The position numbers were made by a program, and so were the translations under genes. The notes beneath the pieces are model-generated. The model searched no databases. It saw only the letters and a list, made by a program, of their open reading frames with translations, and was not told the DNA's origin. From an uncultured Oleiphilus sp. (lineage in GTDB: Bacteria > Pseudomonadota > Gammaproteobacteria > Pseudomonadales > Oleiphilaceae), in contig CAJWBJ010000009.1 in assembly GCA_913020495.1 (NCBI GenBank), positions 1 to 55,477 of the forward strand: DNA of 55,477 nt, written 5' to 3'. Below are positions 36,038 to 45,370 of this stretch, piece after piece (positions within the stretch are counted from its first letter, which is position 1; each line of letters opens with the position of its first letter).

Positions 36038-36047
36038 GTACTAGTAC
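36036..36047 (+). promoter_or_regulatory. TrpR operator abutting the trpR start codon
   Basis: The sequence GCGTACTAGT-AC is a GTACTAGTAC dyad at 36038-36047 directly before the ATG. Ten bases (GCGTACTAGT) equal the reverse complement of ACTAGTACGC in the E. coli trp operator. With -35 TTGACT (36012-36017) and a 16-bp spacer, a poor -10 TAGCGT would overlap the operator, so the transcript would start nearly at the ATG and trpR would be near-leaderless. Confidence 0.75.
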
Positions 36048-36290
36048 ATGAATACAAATAATATATATCTGCAAGACCTGCTTGAACATCTTCTGACAGC
36101 AAAAGAACCTGAAAGTATGAATACCATACTTCAAGATCTCCTTACGCCCTCAGAGTTAAGTGAAATAAGTAAACGTCTTCAAATTATAAGATTACTTAAA
36201 ATAGGAATGCCGCAACGCCAAATAGCCGAAACGCTAGGTGTAGGTATTGCAACGGTCACACGTGGCTCACGTGCACTAAAAGACAAATAG
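36048..36290 (+). CDS. trpR: TrpR tryptophan repressor
   Basis: 80 residues, shorter than the 108-residue E. coli protein, lacking part of the N- and C-terminal helices. The core is intact: LTPSELSEISKRLQIIRLLK, then the helix-turn-helix MPQRQIAETLGVGIATVTRG and SRALKDK. With tryptophan bound it should block its own operator just upstream, making it autoregulated. It is 7 bp ahead of trpE. There is no Shine-Dalgarno before the ATG because the operator occupies that space. Confidence 0.9.
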   Translation: MNTNNIYLQDLLEHLLTAKEPESMNTILQDLLTPSELSEISKRLQIIRLLKIGMPQRQIAETLGVGIATVTRGSRALKDK

Positions 36291-36297
36291 GTTAAAT

Positions 36298-37698
36298 ATG
36301 TCTAAAAAGCCTTCAAAAATTGAGTTGCCTCGAAAGCCTCATTACATCACTATCGGCGCAGATTGCGATTTTTTTGCGTTATTCAAAAAGATTGAGAAAC
36401 GATATAAGCATTGTTTTTTTCTGGAATCTTTAGGAGAAGAAAGCCATGTATCACGACACTCCATTATTGGTTTTGATCCTGAAAAAGTATTTTATGCCAA
36501 TGACACCAGCTTAACTGTTGAAGAACGTGATGGTAGCAGCGAAAGCTTTCATAGTGAGAACCCTTACTATTTATTACGGGACATTATTCCGCAGAATGTC
36601 ATTTCACGAAAATACGCAGGTGGGCTAACCGGCTATTTGGGTTATGACAGTATGAACTACTTCGAACCCTCACTCTCCTTGCAAAGTAGCACCATGTTTG
36701 ATGCTTTCCGGTTTGGTTTATTCATGGATGGTTTAATTCTGGATAAGATGACCGGTGAAATTATCTATTTTTATTATCACAATAGCCGCCTCGATTTGGT
36801 GAAAGACTTAATTGCAGAAAGTGATACTCCCAACGGGGCACTCACGGTCACACCAAAAGAAGAAACCATGAGTCAGGCAGAACATCGCGATGCGGTGTTA
36901 AAAGTGAAACAGGATATTATCAACGGTAAAATATTTCAGACTGAAGTTGGTTTCAAAAAGCGTTTTCACCTTGAAGGCGACACCATCAATATTTACGAAC
37001 AACTGAGGGAAGTGAACCCTTCCCCCCAAATGTATTACGTAAAGTTTGATGATCAAAAATTAATTGGCGCAAGCCCTGAATTACTGTTCCGTTTAAGGCA
37101 AGGTGAAATGGAAACATTTCCACTAGCTGGCACAGCGCTTCGCGGTAACAATAAACAGGAAGACACCTCTTACGCACGAGCCTTACTAAACGACCCGAAA
37201 GAAATTGCCGAACATAATATGATTGTTGATTTACACCGGAATGATATTGGTCGAGTTGCTCAGTTTGGTACGGTAAAAGTCAGAAACTTAATGGACATTA
37301 AACGTTTTAGCCACGTGCAACATATCGCCAGTGAAATTGTAGGTATTATCTCTGATAAAGAAGATATGTTTTCTGCTTTAGCCAGTAACTTTCCAGCAGG
37401 CACTCTGACTGGCGCACCAAAAATAGAGGCTATGAAAATCATTGATGACTTGGAAATAGACGGTCGAGGCCCCTACGGCGGCGCAGTCGGACATTTCTCG
37501 TTCAATGGCGACTGTACCTTTGCCATCCCCATTCGAACTGTTTTTGCAAAGGGTGAAGACGCGTACGTACAAACCTGCGGAGGCAATGTTTATGACTCAA
37601 ACCCTGAGGATGAGTATGAGGAGATTCGTCGTAAGTTTGCTGGTACCAAAAAAGTATTAGATAAGTTTTTACCTAAAGATCAGGAGCCAACACAATGA
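36298..37698 (+). CDS. trpE: anthranilate synthase component I
   Basis: 466 residues. N-terminal regulatory region with LESLGEESHVSRHSIIG, related to the Trp-binding LLES...R-S motif, and TGYLGYDSMNYFEP. The catalytic chorismate-binding half has SPELLFRLRQGEMETFPLAG, then FPAGTLTGAPKIEAMKIID and the end of the active site in VQTCGGNVYDSNPEDEYEE. It makes anthranilate from chorismate and ammonia supplied by TrpG. The trpG ATG overlaps its stop by 4 nt. PabB is less likely given the link to trpR. Confidence 0.93.
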   Translation: MSKKPSKIELPRKPHYITIGADCDFFALFKKIEKRYKHCFFLESLGEESHVSRHSIIGFDPEKVFYANDTSLTVEERDGSSESFHSENPYYLLRDIIPQNVISRKYAGGLTGYLGYDSMNYFEPSLSLQSSTMFDAFRFGLFMDGLILDKMTGEIIYFYYHNSRLDLVKDLIAESDTPNGALTVTPKEETMSQAEHRDAVLKVKQDIINGKIFQTEVGFKKRFHLEGDTINIYEQLREVNPSPQMYYVKFDDQKLIGASPELLFRLRQGEMETFPLAGTALRGNNKQEDTSYARALLNDPKEIAEHNMIVDLHRNDIGRVAQFGTVKVRNLMDIKRFSHVQHIASEIVGIISDKEDMFSALASNFPAGTLTGAPKIEAMKIIDDLEIDGRGPYGGAVGHFSFNGDCTFAIPIRTVFAKGEDAYVQTCGGNVYDSNPEDEYEEIRRKFAGTKKVLDKFLPKDQEPTQ

Positions 37699-38354
37699 AA
37701 GTTTATATCATCGATAATTATGACTCCTTCACCTATAACTTATATCAGTATATTGGCGAGATACTAACCACTGAAAGAAACCTGGCTAATATTTCCGACT
37801 TCGAAATTATTGTTAAACGTAATGACCACATCACTCTTGAAGATATTCAAGCAGCCAAACCAGACCGAATTATTATTTCACCAGGCCCCGGATCACCCGA
37901 TGATGAAAACTACTTTGGTATATGCGCTCAAGTTATTAAAGAGTTAGGGAAAACTACGCCCTTACTCGGCGTCTGCCTTGGCATGCAAGGCATTGTTCAT
38001 GTCTTCGGAGGCAAAGTGGTTAAAGCGCCCTTACCTGTTCATGGTAAAATAAGTGCCATCCAGCATGATGGTCAAGGTCTATTTAGCGAGATCCCTAATG
38101 GGCTGGAAGTCATGCGTTATCATTCATTAATTGCCGAAGCAAAAAGTTTCCCTGACTGCCTTCAGCTAACTTCGGCTGTTGGCGATCTGACCGTCAACGA
38201 ATTTGAAAGTGTAAGACAAATTGAAGAGGGTCGAGATTTCGAAATTATGGCATTACAACATAAACAATTTCCGATTTACGGTATTCAGTTTCACCCTGAA
38301 TCTTTTGCAACTGAAGGCGGAAAAGAGCTGATTAAAAATTTTTTGCTACCTTAG
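37695..38354 (+). CDS. trpG: anthranilate synthase glutamine amidotransferase
   Basis: 219 residues, class I glutamine amidotransferase: YIIDNYDSFTYNLYQYIGE at the start, IISPGPGSP, nucleophile Cys in GVCLGMQG and the catalytic His-Glu in YGIQFHPESFAT. It supplies ammonia to TrpE. A somewhat long loop follows the oxyanion region. No trpD or trpC follows, so the later trp genes must lie elsewhere. A long hairpin follows the stop. Confidence 0.93.
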   Translation: MKVYIIDNYDSFTYNLYQYIGEILTTERNLANISDFEIIVKRNDHITLEDIQAAKPDRIIISPGPGSPDDENYFGICAQVIKELGKTTPLLGVCLGMQGIVHVFGGKVVKAPLPVHGKISAIQHDGQGLFSEIPNGLEVMRYHSLIAEAKSFPDCLQLTSAVGDLTVNEFESVRQIEEGRDFEIMALQHKQFPIYGIQFHPESFATEGGKELIKNFLLP

Positions 38355-38428
38355 CTAATCGAGATAGAAAAAATAGACCACATAGAAGCTGAAGTATATT
38401 CAACATAAGCTCAAAATATCATCCGTAC

Positions 38429-38482
38429 TGCCTAGCAAGCCGACCGGCCATATTACGTGGTATTTTAGAGGCTTGTTAGGCA
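38429..38482 (+). terminator. terminator-like hairpin after trpG
   Basis: TGCCTAGCAAGCC (38429-38441) pairs with GGCTTGTTAGGCA (38470-38482) through 13 bp including one G-U that pairs only in plus-strand RNA. The loop is 28 nt and the tail is weak (ACACTAATTTT). It overlaps the stop codon of the convergent LysE gene. Confidence 0.6.
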
Positions 38483-39093
38483 GACACTAATTTTAATGCA
38501 AGCCCAACAAACACCGTACCAGCTACGCGATTTAAATAGATCTGGCCATTTATTGAATGGCCAAACCAGTACCCAATTGATCCAGAAAGCAATGCAATAG
38601 TGCTAAATATTAAAAGAGCTACCGCAATAAAAATGGCACCTAAAATAAAAAACTGAATAACTAATGTACCATTTTCTGGTGTCGTAAACTGAGGTAGAAA
38701 GGCCAGAAAGAAAATTGACACCTTGGGATTAGTTACATTCATGAATATACCGCGCATATACAATTCTTTAGCGGAACGCACAGTACTACTTGATAATGAC
38801 AACTCTGATTTCGAAGCTGTGAAAGATAGCCACGCCAGATAAAGTAAATAAATAGCCCCTATTATTTTGAGGGTAGTAAAAGCAAGAGGTGAAGTTTGAA
38901 AAAGTGCAGCCACACCGATAGCTACAGCCAATGTGTGTACGATTAAGCCTGTACATAAACCGAATGTGACCAATAAGCCTGACTTTCGTCCATATAATGC
39001 AGATTGCGTCAGCACAAAAATATTATCAGGCCCTGGAGATATACTGATTAATGAAGATGCAACAATAAATGTTAAGATTAAGTCTGTACTCAT
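38476..39093 (-). CDS. LysE/RhtB-family amino-acid exporter
   Basis: 205 residues, six transmembrane helices, with the LysE/Rht signature SISPGPDNIFVLTQSALYGR near residue 17 and FLAFLPQFTTP near 125. Such proteins export amino acids or their analogues. It lies 55 bp downstream of the LysR gene on the same strand and may be its target. The substrate is unknown. Confidence 0.9.
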   Translation of the reverse strand: MSTDLILTFIVASSLISISPGPDNIFVLTQSALYGRKSGLLVTFGLCTGLIVHTLAVAIGVAALFQTSPLAFTTLKIIGAIYLLYLAWLSFTASKSELSLSSSTVRSAKELYMRGIFMNVTNPKVSIFFLAFLPQFTTPENGTLVIQFFILGAIFIAVALLIFSTIALLSGSIGYWFGHSINGQIYLNRVAGTVFVGLALKLVSA

Positions 39094-39148
39094 ACGTATC
39101 TTTTCTAGTGACCCTATAATTCATCAGTCCAACACTTACCTTATCAAC

Positions 39149-40048
39149 TTATGAAATAAGATTATGTGTTTGCCAAGCGCTCCCTTCTCCAACACGCGCC
39201 ATCACAAAATCTACAAACGCACTTATTTTGGAAGATTTCTGTCGACTGGCATAGACCAAGTAAAATTGCTTTCTGAGAAAACCATAATTCTGCAATAAAT
39301 GCTTTAGTTTTCCATCACTAATATCTGTTAGCGCAAGCATGGCCGGAATAATGCCAATCCCCTGATGCCCCAAGGTCATTTTATGAATAAATGACATATC
39401 ATTGATTAACAACCGACTCCTGGAAGGAATCGGAATTTCAGTATTCTTGGCGTGCATGGATAAGGGTACTCCGGGATGCCGAATAATTTCATGGCCCTCT
39501 AACTCAGAAGGATGTCGAGGCTCACCATGTTTTTCAATATATTCAGGTGTAGCACAAACAATCAGCTGTCCAAAACCAATTGGTCGGGCAATTAATGACG
39601 AACTTTCTACCTCACTTGCTCTAAATGCGACATCAATTTCTTGATCCACAATATCAATAACACGATTATCCATTTCTAATTCCAAATCGATTTTTGGGTA
39701 GGTGTTAAGGAACTCTTGTATTAACGCTTGCATGAAATTTGTGCCAAAAGCTAAAGGCATACTGATTCTTAAAAGACCAGATGGCTCAACCTGCATTTGC
39801 TGTACAACCTGCTCTGCCTGCTCGGCTTCTTCTACAATTCTGCGGCAATGCTCAAAGTAAAGCTTACCGACTTCAGTAAGTTTTAATTGCCGGGTAGTCC
39901 GGTGGAGCAACCTAGCACCGATCTGCGCTTCCAACTTACCCACTTGCCGACTAACTGTTGATTTAGGAATATTTAGCTTCTTTGATGCCCCGATAAAACT
40001 CCCCCGATCAACGACTGCAGCAAAAATGCCCATCTGATTTAATTCCAT
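39149..40048 (-). CDS. LysR-family transcriptional regulator
   Basis: 299 residues from the ATG at 40048, chosen for its AGAGG Shine-Dalgarno; a GTG at 40054 lacks one. Winged helix-turn-helix at the N-terminus (FAAVVDRGSFIGASKKLNIP, then STVSRQVGKLEAQIGARLLH), followed by a substrate-binding domain. The family is close to the DsdC/AaeR-like CrgA group. It may control the LysE exporter gene (co-directional) or the divergent MMPL gene, with a palindrome between them. Confidence 0.92.
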   Translation of the reverse strand: MELNQMGIFAAVVDRGSFIGASKKLNIPKSTVSRQVGKLEAQIGARLLHRTTRQLKLTEVGKLYFEHCRRIVEEAEQAEQVVQQMQVEPSGLLRISMPLAFGTNFMQALIQEFLNTYPKIDLELEMDNRVIDIVDQEIDVAFRASEVESSSLIARPIGFGQLIVCATPEYIEKHGEPRHPSELEGHEIIRHPGVPLSMHAKNTEIPIPSRSRLLINDMSFIHKMTLGHQGIGIIPAMLALTDISDGKLKHLLQNYGFLRKQFYLVYASRQKSSKISAFVDFVMARVGEGSAWQTHNLIS

Positions 40049-40090
40049 ACTCACCTCTCATCATTGACCTACTAAATCACTAACACTTTA

Positions 40091-40145
40091 TCCCATTAAT
40101 GGGACACGAACTCCCACTTTTACCGTCTAATAATACTAATGGAAC
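40091..40145. promoter_or_regulatory. palindrome between lysR and the MMPL exporter gene
   Basis: Perfect 14-bp palindrome TCCCATTAATGGGA (40091-40104). A related half-site TAATGGAAC recurs at 40137-40145, 40 bp on. It is a likely binding site for the adjacent LysR protein, acting on both divergent genes. Confidence 0.55.
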
Positions 40146-40206
40146 AATACTATACTAGCGCAGCAAAATTATTTCACATCCATTTAATACACTTGAGGAC
40201 CAATTA

Positions 40207-42537
40207 ATGACTAAACAATTTTCTTCCTGGGTCATACGTTGGCGCTGGTTCATTATTTTAGCAACCGTTCTTGGCGTATTATTTACCGCGAGCGGTGCCT
40301 CAAACATTGTATTTTCTTCCAACTACAGGGTCTTTTTTGCTGAAGGTAATGAACAGTTAAACGCTTTTGAAACTCTACAAAACACTTATACAAAGTCAGA
40401 CAACGTCATCATTGTCATGACACCAAAGGATGGTAATGCTTTTTCACAGCCTTACCTTAAAGCAGTTCATCAGGTAACGGATGCCGCTTGGCAATTGCCC
40501 TATTCGACCAGAGTCGACTCGCTCACCAACTTTCAACATACCCGAGCAGAGGAGGATGACTTAATTGTTGAAGACTTAGTCGAAAACCCTGATTCACTCA
40601 ATCCTGTACAACTTCAGTATATTAAGGAAGTCGCGCTAAACGAGCCACTACTCAAAAAACGATTGGTTTCTGAAGATGCCAGAATATCTCTGATAAATGT
40701 TACCGCACAAATGCCAGAACTCGCGGAAGACGAGGTACCTACCTTAGTTAAGAGGGCGCGTGAATTAGTCACTAGTATGGAAATGACCCACCCCAACATT
40801 GAATTCCGTTTAACCGGTACGGTGATGCTCAATAATGCCTTTGGTGAAATGGCCCAAAAAGACATGAGTCAGCTGATGCCCATCATGATGCTCGTGATCA
40901 TTGTCGTATTAGGTGTAATGTTAAGGTCTATTCCCGGCACACTGGCAACTGTGACCGTCATTATTATGTCAATTCTCACCGCAATGGGTTTATTTGGCTG
41001 GTTAGGCTGGACGCTCTCACCTCCTTCAGCCTCTGCACCAACCATTATCATGACAATGGCCGTGGCAGATTGTGTACATATTCTGGTGACATTTCTGCAT
41101 GGCATGCGTAATGGCCACACAAAAGAAGAAGCACTTAAAGAAAGTATTCGCCTCAACCTACAACCTGTTTTCATCACCAGCCTCACCACTGCACTTGGAT
41201 TCCTCTCAATGAACTTCAGTGAAGTTCCGCCATTTCGAGATTTAGGCAATACAGTGGCACTGGGTGTAAGCGCGGCTTTCTTCCTTTCAGTTGTTTTCCT
41301 GCCTGCACTAATGATGGTGCTGCCTGTTCGTGTCAAAGTTCAACCCGAACAAGATAGCCAAATCATGTCTAAACTATCAGAATTTGTCATCAATAACAGA
41401 AGTCGTTTGCTCTGGGGGACTGTTGCACTGACCATTGGCATGGTGGCGTTATCCAGTAAAAATCAGGTGAATGATGAGTTCGTCAAATACTTTGATACCA
41501 ATACATCATTCAGACAAGATACCGACTATCTGGCCGAAAATATGACGGGCATGTATACCATAGATTACTCGCTGGAAAGCCCTTTCCCGGAAGGTATCAG
41601 TCACCCTAAATTCCTTCAGGACATTTCAAATTTCGCACAATGGCTCAGAACCCTACCGGAAGTGGAGCATGTCTACACCTTGGGTGATACCTTTAAACGT
41701 CTCAACAAAAACATGAATGGTGATCAAGAATCCTTCTATAAACTACCTGATAACAACGAACTGGCCGCGCAATACCTGCTTCTCTACGAAATGTCATTAC
41801 CTTATGGCTTGGACCTTAACGACCAGATTGACATAAACAAACACGCGACTCGTGTAGTCGTCACCACAAAGAATTTCTCATCGCGTAAAACCCTTACGCT
41901 TGAGAACAAGATTAATAACTGGCTATCGGAAAATACGCAAATACGCACCCATTATGCGGCGAGTCCAAATTTGATGTTTTCCCATATTGGTAAGCGAAAC
42001 GTGTCTTCCATGATTGGAGGAACACTCATTGCACTATTCTTTATTTCATTGATTCTGATTATGGCTTTACGCTCGCTCAAGCTGGGCATCATTAGCCTTG
42101 CACCTAACTTAATACCGGCAGGTATGGCATTTGGTGTTTGGGCTATTTTCAATGGTGACTTGGGAATCTCTCTTGCGAGCGCAGTAGGTATGACTCTGGG
42201 TATCGTTGTCGATGACACCGTCCACTTTTTAAGCAAGTACCAACGTGCACGAAAAGAACTAGGTAAGTCGGCTGAAGAAGCGGTTCGTTATGCCTTTTCA
42301 ACGGTTGGCGTCGCTCTCTGGGTGACCACGCTGGTTTTAGTTGCGGGCTTCGCAGTACTCGCCGCATCAGACTTCAGCATGAATGCCCACATGGGCATAT
42401 TCACAGCCTTGACCATCGCGATTGCTTTAATTATTGATTTTCTTTTCTTACCAGCCCTTCTTATTTCAGTGGAGAAACAAAAAAATGAAAAAACGATACA
42501 ACCTGTCAGTATTACTAGCCAGCCTATTACTGACTAG
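40207..42537 (+). CDS. MMPL/RND-family exporter
   Basis: 776 residues, with two repeats of a six-helix module separated by a large periplasmic loop. Helix 4 of each half has the family's charged pair region: MAVADCVHILVTFLHGM in repeat 1 and IVVDDTVHFLSKYQRARK in repeat 2. It belongs to the MMPL/HpnN-type RND exporters, which move lipids or hydrophobic molecules to the outer membrane in place of drugs. Its 3' end overlaps the LolA-like gene by 53 nt, and the two products probably form one pathway. The substrate is unknown. Confidence 0.88.
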   Translation: MTKQFSSWVIRWRWFIILATVLGVLFTASGASNIVFSSNYRVFFAEGNEQLNAFETLQNTYTKSDNVIIVMTPKDGNAFSQPYLKAVHQVTDAAWQLPYSTRVDSLTNFQHTRAEEDDLIVEDLVENPDSLNPVQLQYIKEVALNEPLLKKRLVSEDARISLINVTAQMPELAEDEVPTLVKRARELVTSMEMTHPNIEFRLTGTVMLNNAFGEMAQKDMSQLMPIMMLVIIVVLGVMLRSIPGTLATVTVIIMSILTAMGLFGWLGWTLSPPSASAPTIIMTMAVADCVHILVTFLHGMRNGHTKEEALKESIRLNLQPVFITSLTTALGFLSMNFSEVPPFRDLGNTVALGVSAAFFLSVVFLPALMMVLPVRVKVQPEQDSQIMSKLSEFVINNRSRLLWGTVALTIGMVALSSKNQVNDEFVKYFDTNTSFRQDTDYLAENMTGMYTIDYSLESPFPEGISHPKFLQDISNFAQWLRTLPEVEHVYTLGDTFKRLNKNMNGDQESFYKLPDNNELAAQYLLLYEMSLPYGLDLNDQIDINKHATRVVVTTKNFSSRKTLTLENKINNWLSENTQIRTHYAASPNLMFSHIGKRNVSSMIGGTLIALFFISLILIMALRSLKLGIISLAPNLIPAGMAFGVWAIFNGDLGISLASAVGMTLGIVVDDTVHFLSKYQRARKELGKSAEEAVRYAFSTVGVALWVTTLVLVAGFAVLAASDFSMNAHMGIFTALTIAIALIIDFLFLPALLISVEKQKNEKTIQPVSITSQPITD

Positions 42538-43288
42538 CAGCAACCTGTTTGCATTTAGCTTAAATGGCAGCGAACAGGACAAAGGACTAGCGATTGCCAA
42601 AGAGTCAGACCGAAGAGATCAAGGGTGGATCGACAGTATTTCTGAAATGAAAATGACCCTGCGCAACCGGATTGGTGATGAGAGCATACGTGAGCTACGT
42701 ATTTCTAATTTGGAGATAAGCAATGATGGCGATAAGAGTCTCACGGTATTTGACTCCCCAAAAGATGTCCGCGGAACAGGTTTTCTCAGTTTCTCTCATA
42801 TCAATGAAGCAGATGATCAGTGGCTTTACCTCCCTGCACTCAAGCGGGTCAAGCGTATTGCGTCAAAGAATAAGTCAGGCCCATTCATGGGAAGTGAATT
42901 TTCATTTGAAGATCTCGCCTCCTTTGAAGTCGACAAATACGATTACCATTATTTAGGTAATGATACGATCAATGGCCTAGCTAGCTATAAAGTAGAAATG
43001 ACTCCTCGTTATGATCATTCAGGTTACACAAAATTAGTAACCTGGATCGACCAACAGGAGTTCCGTATACAACAGGTTCAGTTCTATGATCGAAAACAAA
43101 CGCTGTTAAAAACGCAGGCTTTTAGAAATTACCACCACTATTTAGGACAGTACTGGAGAGCTCACACGATGGAGATGGATAATCATCAAACAGGAAAATT
43201 CACCACACTGGAGTTTGAAAACTACAAATTTCAAACAGGACTAAACGAACAGGCTTTCAAAAAAAATGCACTCAAACGTTCACGATAG
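42485..43288 (+). CDS. LolA-like outer-membrane lipoprotein-sorting family protein
   Basis: 267 residues from the ATG at 42485, which has GGAG ten bases upstream. A Sec signal peptide (MKKRYNLSVLLASLLLTSSN, cleavage near LFA) precedes a LolA-like half-barrel: DDQWLYLPALKRVKRIASKN, then GPFMGSEFSFEDLA and YWRAHTMEMDNHQTGK. The family is a frequent partner of MMPL exporters. It is probably a periplasmic carrier for the exporter's cargo. The long overlap with the exporter gene, in a different frame, supports coupled expression. Confidence 0.85.
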   Translation: MKKRYNLSVLLASLLLTSSNLFAFSLNGSEQDKGLAIAKESDRRDQGWIDSISEMKMTLRNRIGDESIRELRISNLEISNDGDKSLTVFDSPKDVRGTGFLSFSHINEADDQWLYLPALKRVKRIASKNKSGPFMGSEFSFEDLASFEVDKYDYHYLGNDTINGLASYKVEMTPRYDHSGYTKLVTWIDQQEFRIQQVQFYDRKQTLLKTQAFRNYHHYLGQYWRAHTMEMDNHQTGKFTTLEFENYKFQTGLNEQAFKKNALKRSR

Positions 43289-43309
43289 CGCATCCTGAAT
43301 CTAAACGTT

Positions 43310-43352
43310 CAGTGAATAGACATAGCGTAAATTGTTCATGCTCTATTCACTG
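43310..43352. terminator. 11-bp inverted repeat after the MMPL/LolA-like pair
   Basis: CAGTGAATAGA (43310-43320) pairs with TCTATTCACTG (43342-43352); inner bases GCGT/ATGC can extend the stem. No T-run follows, but the position 22 bp after the operon suggests a terminator or 3' stabiliser. Confidence 0.5.
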
Positions 43353-43488
43353 CTCACCAAATAATAAGCTCTGTATTAACAGTTCATCCTTGAATGTATA
43401 TTCACACACACTGTACGATATGTACCAATAGTGATCATCAGGTGATTAAGCTAATGGCATTCTCGATCAACGTAAAAAATAAATCGCG

Positions 43489-43848
43489 TTACTTGTCTGG
43501 CAGACACAACGCAAACGATACAACATCAATGAAATTGTCACCTATTAGAAACTTTCTCTTTTCTTTGTAGTTTAAAGCATAAAAAGCATCTTTATCGCTC
43601 CATAAGCTGCTCTGGCGATTGATAGTATAAAAAGCATTTTCAGCATCAAATCCTTCCAGATACCACGTTTCGCGCCATTTTTTATCCTCAATTATCCAAA
43701 CTTTATAGTCACAGTTCTTATCAAACATGCTCTTATCATCACTGATATCAACCCATTGAGCTGTTGAGTGATCTCTGGCAATTACCGAACCTGTACTGAG
43801 GATTTGAAATAACATAAGACACAATAAGCATAAGAGTTTTCGATACAT
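43489..43848 (-). CDS. secreted hypothetical protein
   Basis: 119 residues, ATG with GGAGAAG upstream. Signal peptide about residues 1-24 (LLCLLCLMLFQILSTGSVIA). The mature domain is small and rich in Trp and Tyr (QWVDISDDKSMFDKNCDYKV, then WRETWYLEGFDAENAFY) with two Cys that may form a disulfide. It is probably periplasmic. No family recognised. Confidence 0.65.
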   Translation of the reverse strand: MYRKLLCLLCLMLFQILSTGSVIARDHSTAQWVDISDDKSMFDKNCDYKVWIIEDKKWRETWYLEGFDAENAFYTINRQSSLWSDKDAFYALNYKEKRKFLIGDNFIDVVSFALCLPDK

Positions 43849-44102
43849 GAGCGCTTCTCCATCGTTTAACTAGATATCATAAATATCAATGACTAACTAT
43901 TTGTAGTTAAACATAAGATCTTGAATATGCCAATCGTAATTAAAAGCTTACCAGTGAAATGATCACAAAATGAAACGGTGTATGATGGCTCGCCATTACT
44001 TGATATCAGGATTCTAAAGAAATGTTCTATGTGCAATAAATAAGCGTATAACTCATTTACGATTACCGAAGTTCAAGCTAGATGAGTGTGGTCTACGATT
44101 CA

Positions 44103-44807
44103 CTATTGCCGAGAGAGTCTTCGCAATATTTTTTTTCTTATTTTCTCTATCATCCCGTTTTTTTCCATTTGTTCAAGCTCCAGAGTTATCTTGGGGATAA
44201 TGGATTCGTGCTTTTCATTTAAATAATGGTAGAGGTAATAATCAGCCAACGGTGGTTCAACTACGCTTACCTCAGTTAAACCCAGCCGTTTAATTTCATA
44301 CATTCCAGTTAATCGTGAGGCAACTGCAATATCATAACGGCCTCTATGAAGTGCATCAAAAACCTCTTTATTTGTAGGGAATGCTCTAACATTCATTCCC
44401 CTGGTACCCCGTTCAGCAAACTTAGTACCTATTCGTAATAAAATAGAATAAGGATGAAGGCTGCCCCAGTTTTTAATCTCGACATCTTTTCTTTTAGTAA
44501 AAGCCATAGCTTCAAATTTATCGATAGCGACAGGTACCCTAACAAGATTTGGATACATGCTAGTCACCGCTGCAATTCGCAATACTTCACCATCAATGTG
44601 CCCAGAGTTGGACCACAATAAAGACCTCTCATCGGGTAATGGAACAATCTCTATCGGTTGCCCTATTTGATCGTAAGCGTATAGCAATATCTCCGTTGAG
44701 ATTTCTGCTATATGCCCGGTAGGAGAACCAAGCACAATTGTTTCTTTGGCTTGCACTGAAGAGAGACTGATAAATAGTAAAATCGAAGTAATACAAAAGA
44801 TCTGCAT
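44103..44807 (-). CDS. periplasmic solute-binding-like protein (SBP_bac_3 type)
   Basis: 234 residues with a signal peptide (cleavage near VQA, residue 20). The fold pattern of family 3 solute-binding proteins is visible in IVLGSPTGHIAEISTEILLY, DIAVASRLTGMYEIKRLGLT and IIPKITLELEQMEKNGMIEK. No transporter gene is adjacent. Stand-alone members often act as sensors or orphan receptors rather than ABC transporter subunits. The ligand is unknown. Confidence 0.78.
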   Translation of the reverse strand: MQIFCITSILLFISLSSVQAKETIVLGSPTGHIAEISTEILLYAYDQIGQPIEIVPLPDERSLLWSNSGHIDGEVLRIAAVTSMYPNLVRVPVAIDKFEAMAFTKRKDVEIKNWGSLHPYSILLRIGTKFAERGTRGMNVRAFPTNKEVFDALHRGRYDIAVASRLTGMYEIKRLGLTEVSVVEPPLADYYLYHYLNEKHESIIPKITLELEQMEKNGMIEKIRKKILRRLSRQ

Positions 44808-45370
44808 TGAAGAGTACTCTCAATCACAGTTAAAAGTTTAAATCATCGATATATTCTTAAAATATAACCTGAGATTATTCAATAGCTTACTTATTACATT
44901 AGTCTAAATATCACTGTAGTCAAACAAAGGTAACACCATACAATTTTGTGGTCTTCTACATTACTTTCAATATCTAAAGCATGCTGATTTTTACAAACTG
45001 GCGCTGAGACTAGACAGTCTCTTTCGATATTACTAACAATAGCTTAGCGGACTTTCACTGAGTGCATTTTCTTCAGAATGATTAAAGAACTGGCTCACAC
45101 AAAGTGTACAGCGGAGCTTCCATAAGTCGTAGAATCACCCCTTCTGCGCAATTGAATTGCGTGTCAATAAATCGATTTCTTACTCAAAAATTAACTGGTA
45201 CTAACCTATAGATCAGCGAATGGGGATAAATCTACTTGGTTTTGAAGTGGTGTCTCAATATGCTGGCCAGACGACCTAGCAAACTAGAAAAATCAATTGA
45301 GATTCAGAAAGTTTGTACATTGTTTGTCATCAAACTTATTTCCTGATCAAACTGTTTATCTAAACCCAAA
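44808..45370. other. 563-bp gap without a convincing gene
   Basis: Contains the leader of the solute-binding gene, a hairpin GAGACT-AGAC-AGTCTC (45006-45021) followed by TTTCG, and a near-palindrome CGCAATTGAATTGCG (45158-45172). No frame with a ribosome-binding site was found. Confidence 0.5.

Noticed and set aside
40869-41336. 155-codon minus-strand frame inside the MMPL gene
   Set aside because: It is the antisense of a strongly supported membrane protein, and its Thr/Arg-rich composition is typical of such shadows.
45046-45059. 14-base match AGCGGACTTTCACT shared with 51182-51195
   Set aside because: Several 14-base matches are expected by chance in 55 kb, and the flanks do not match. 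It is not evidence of an insertion site.
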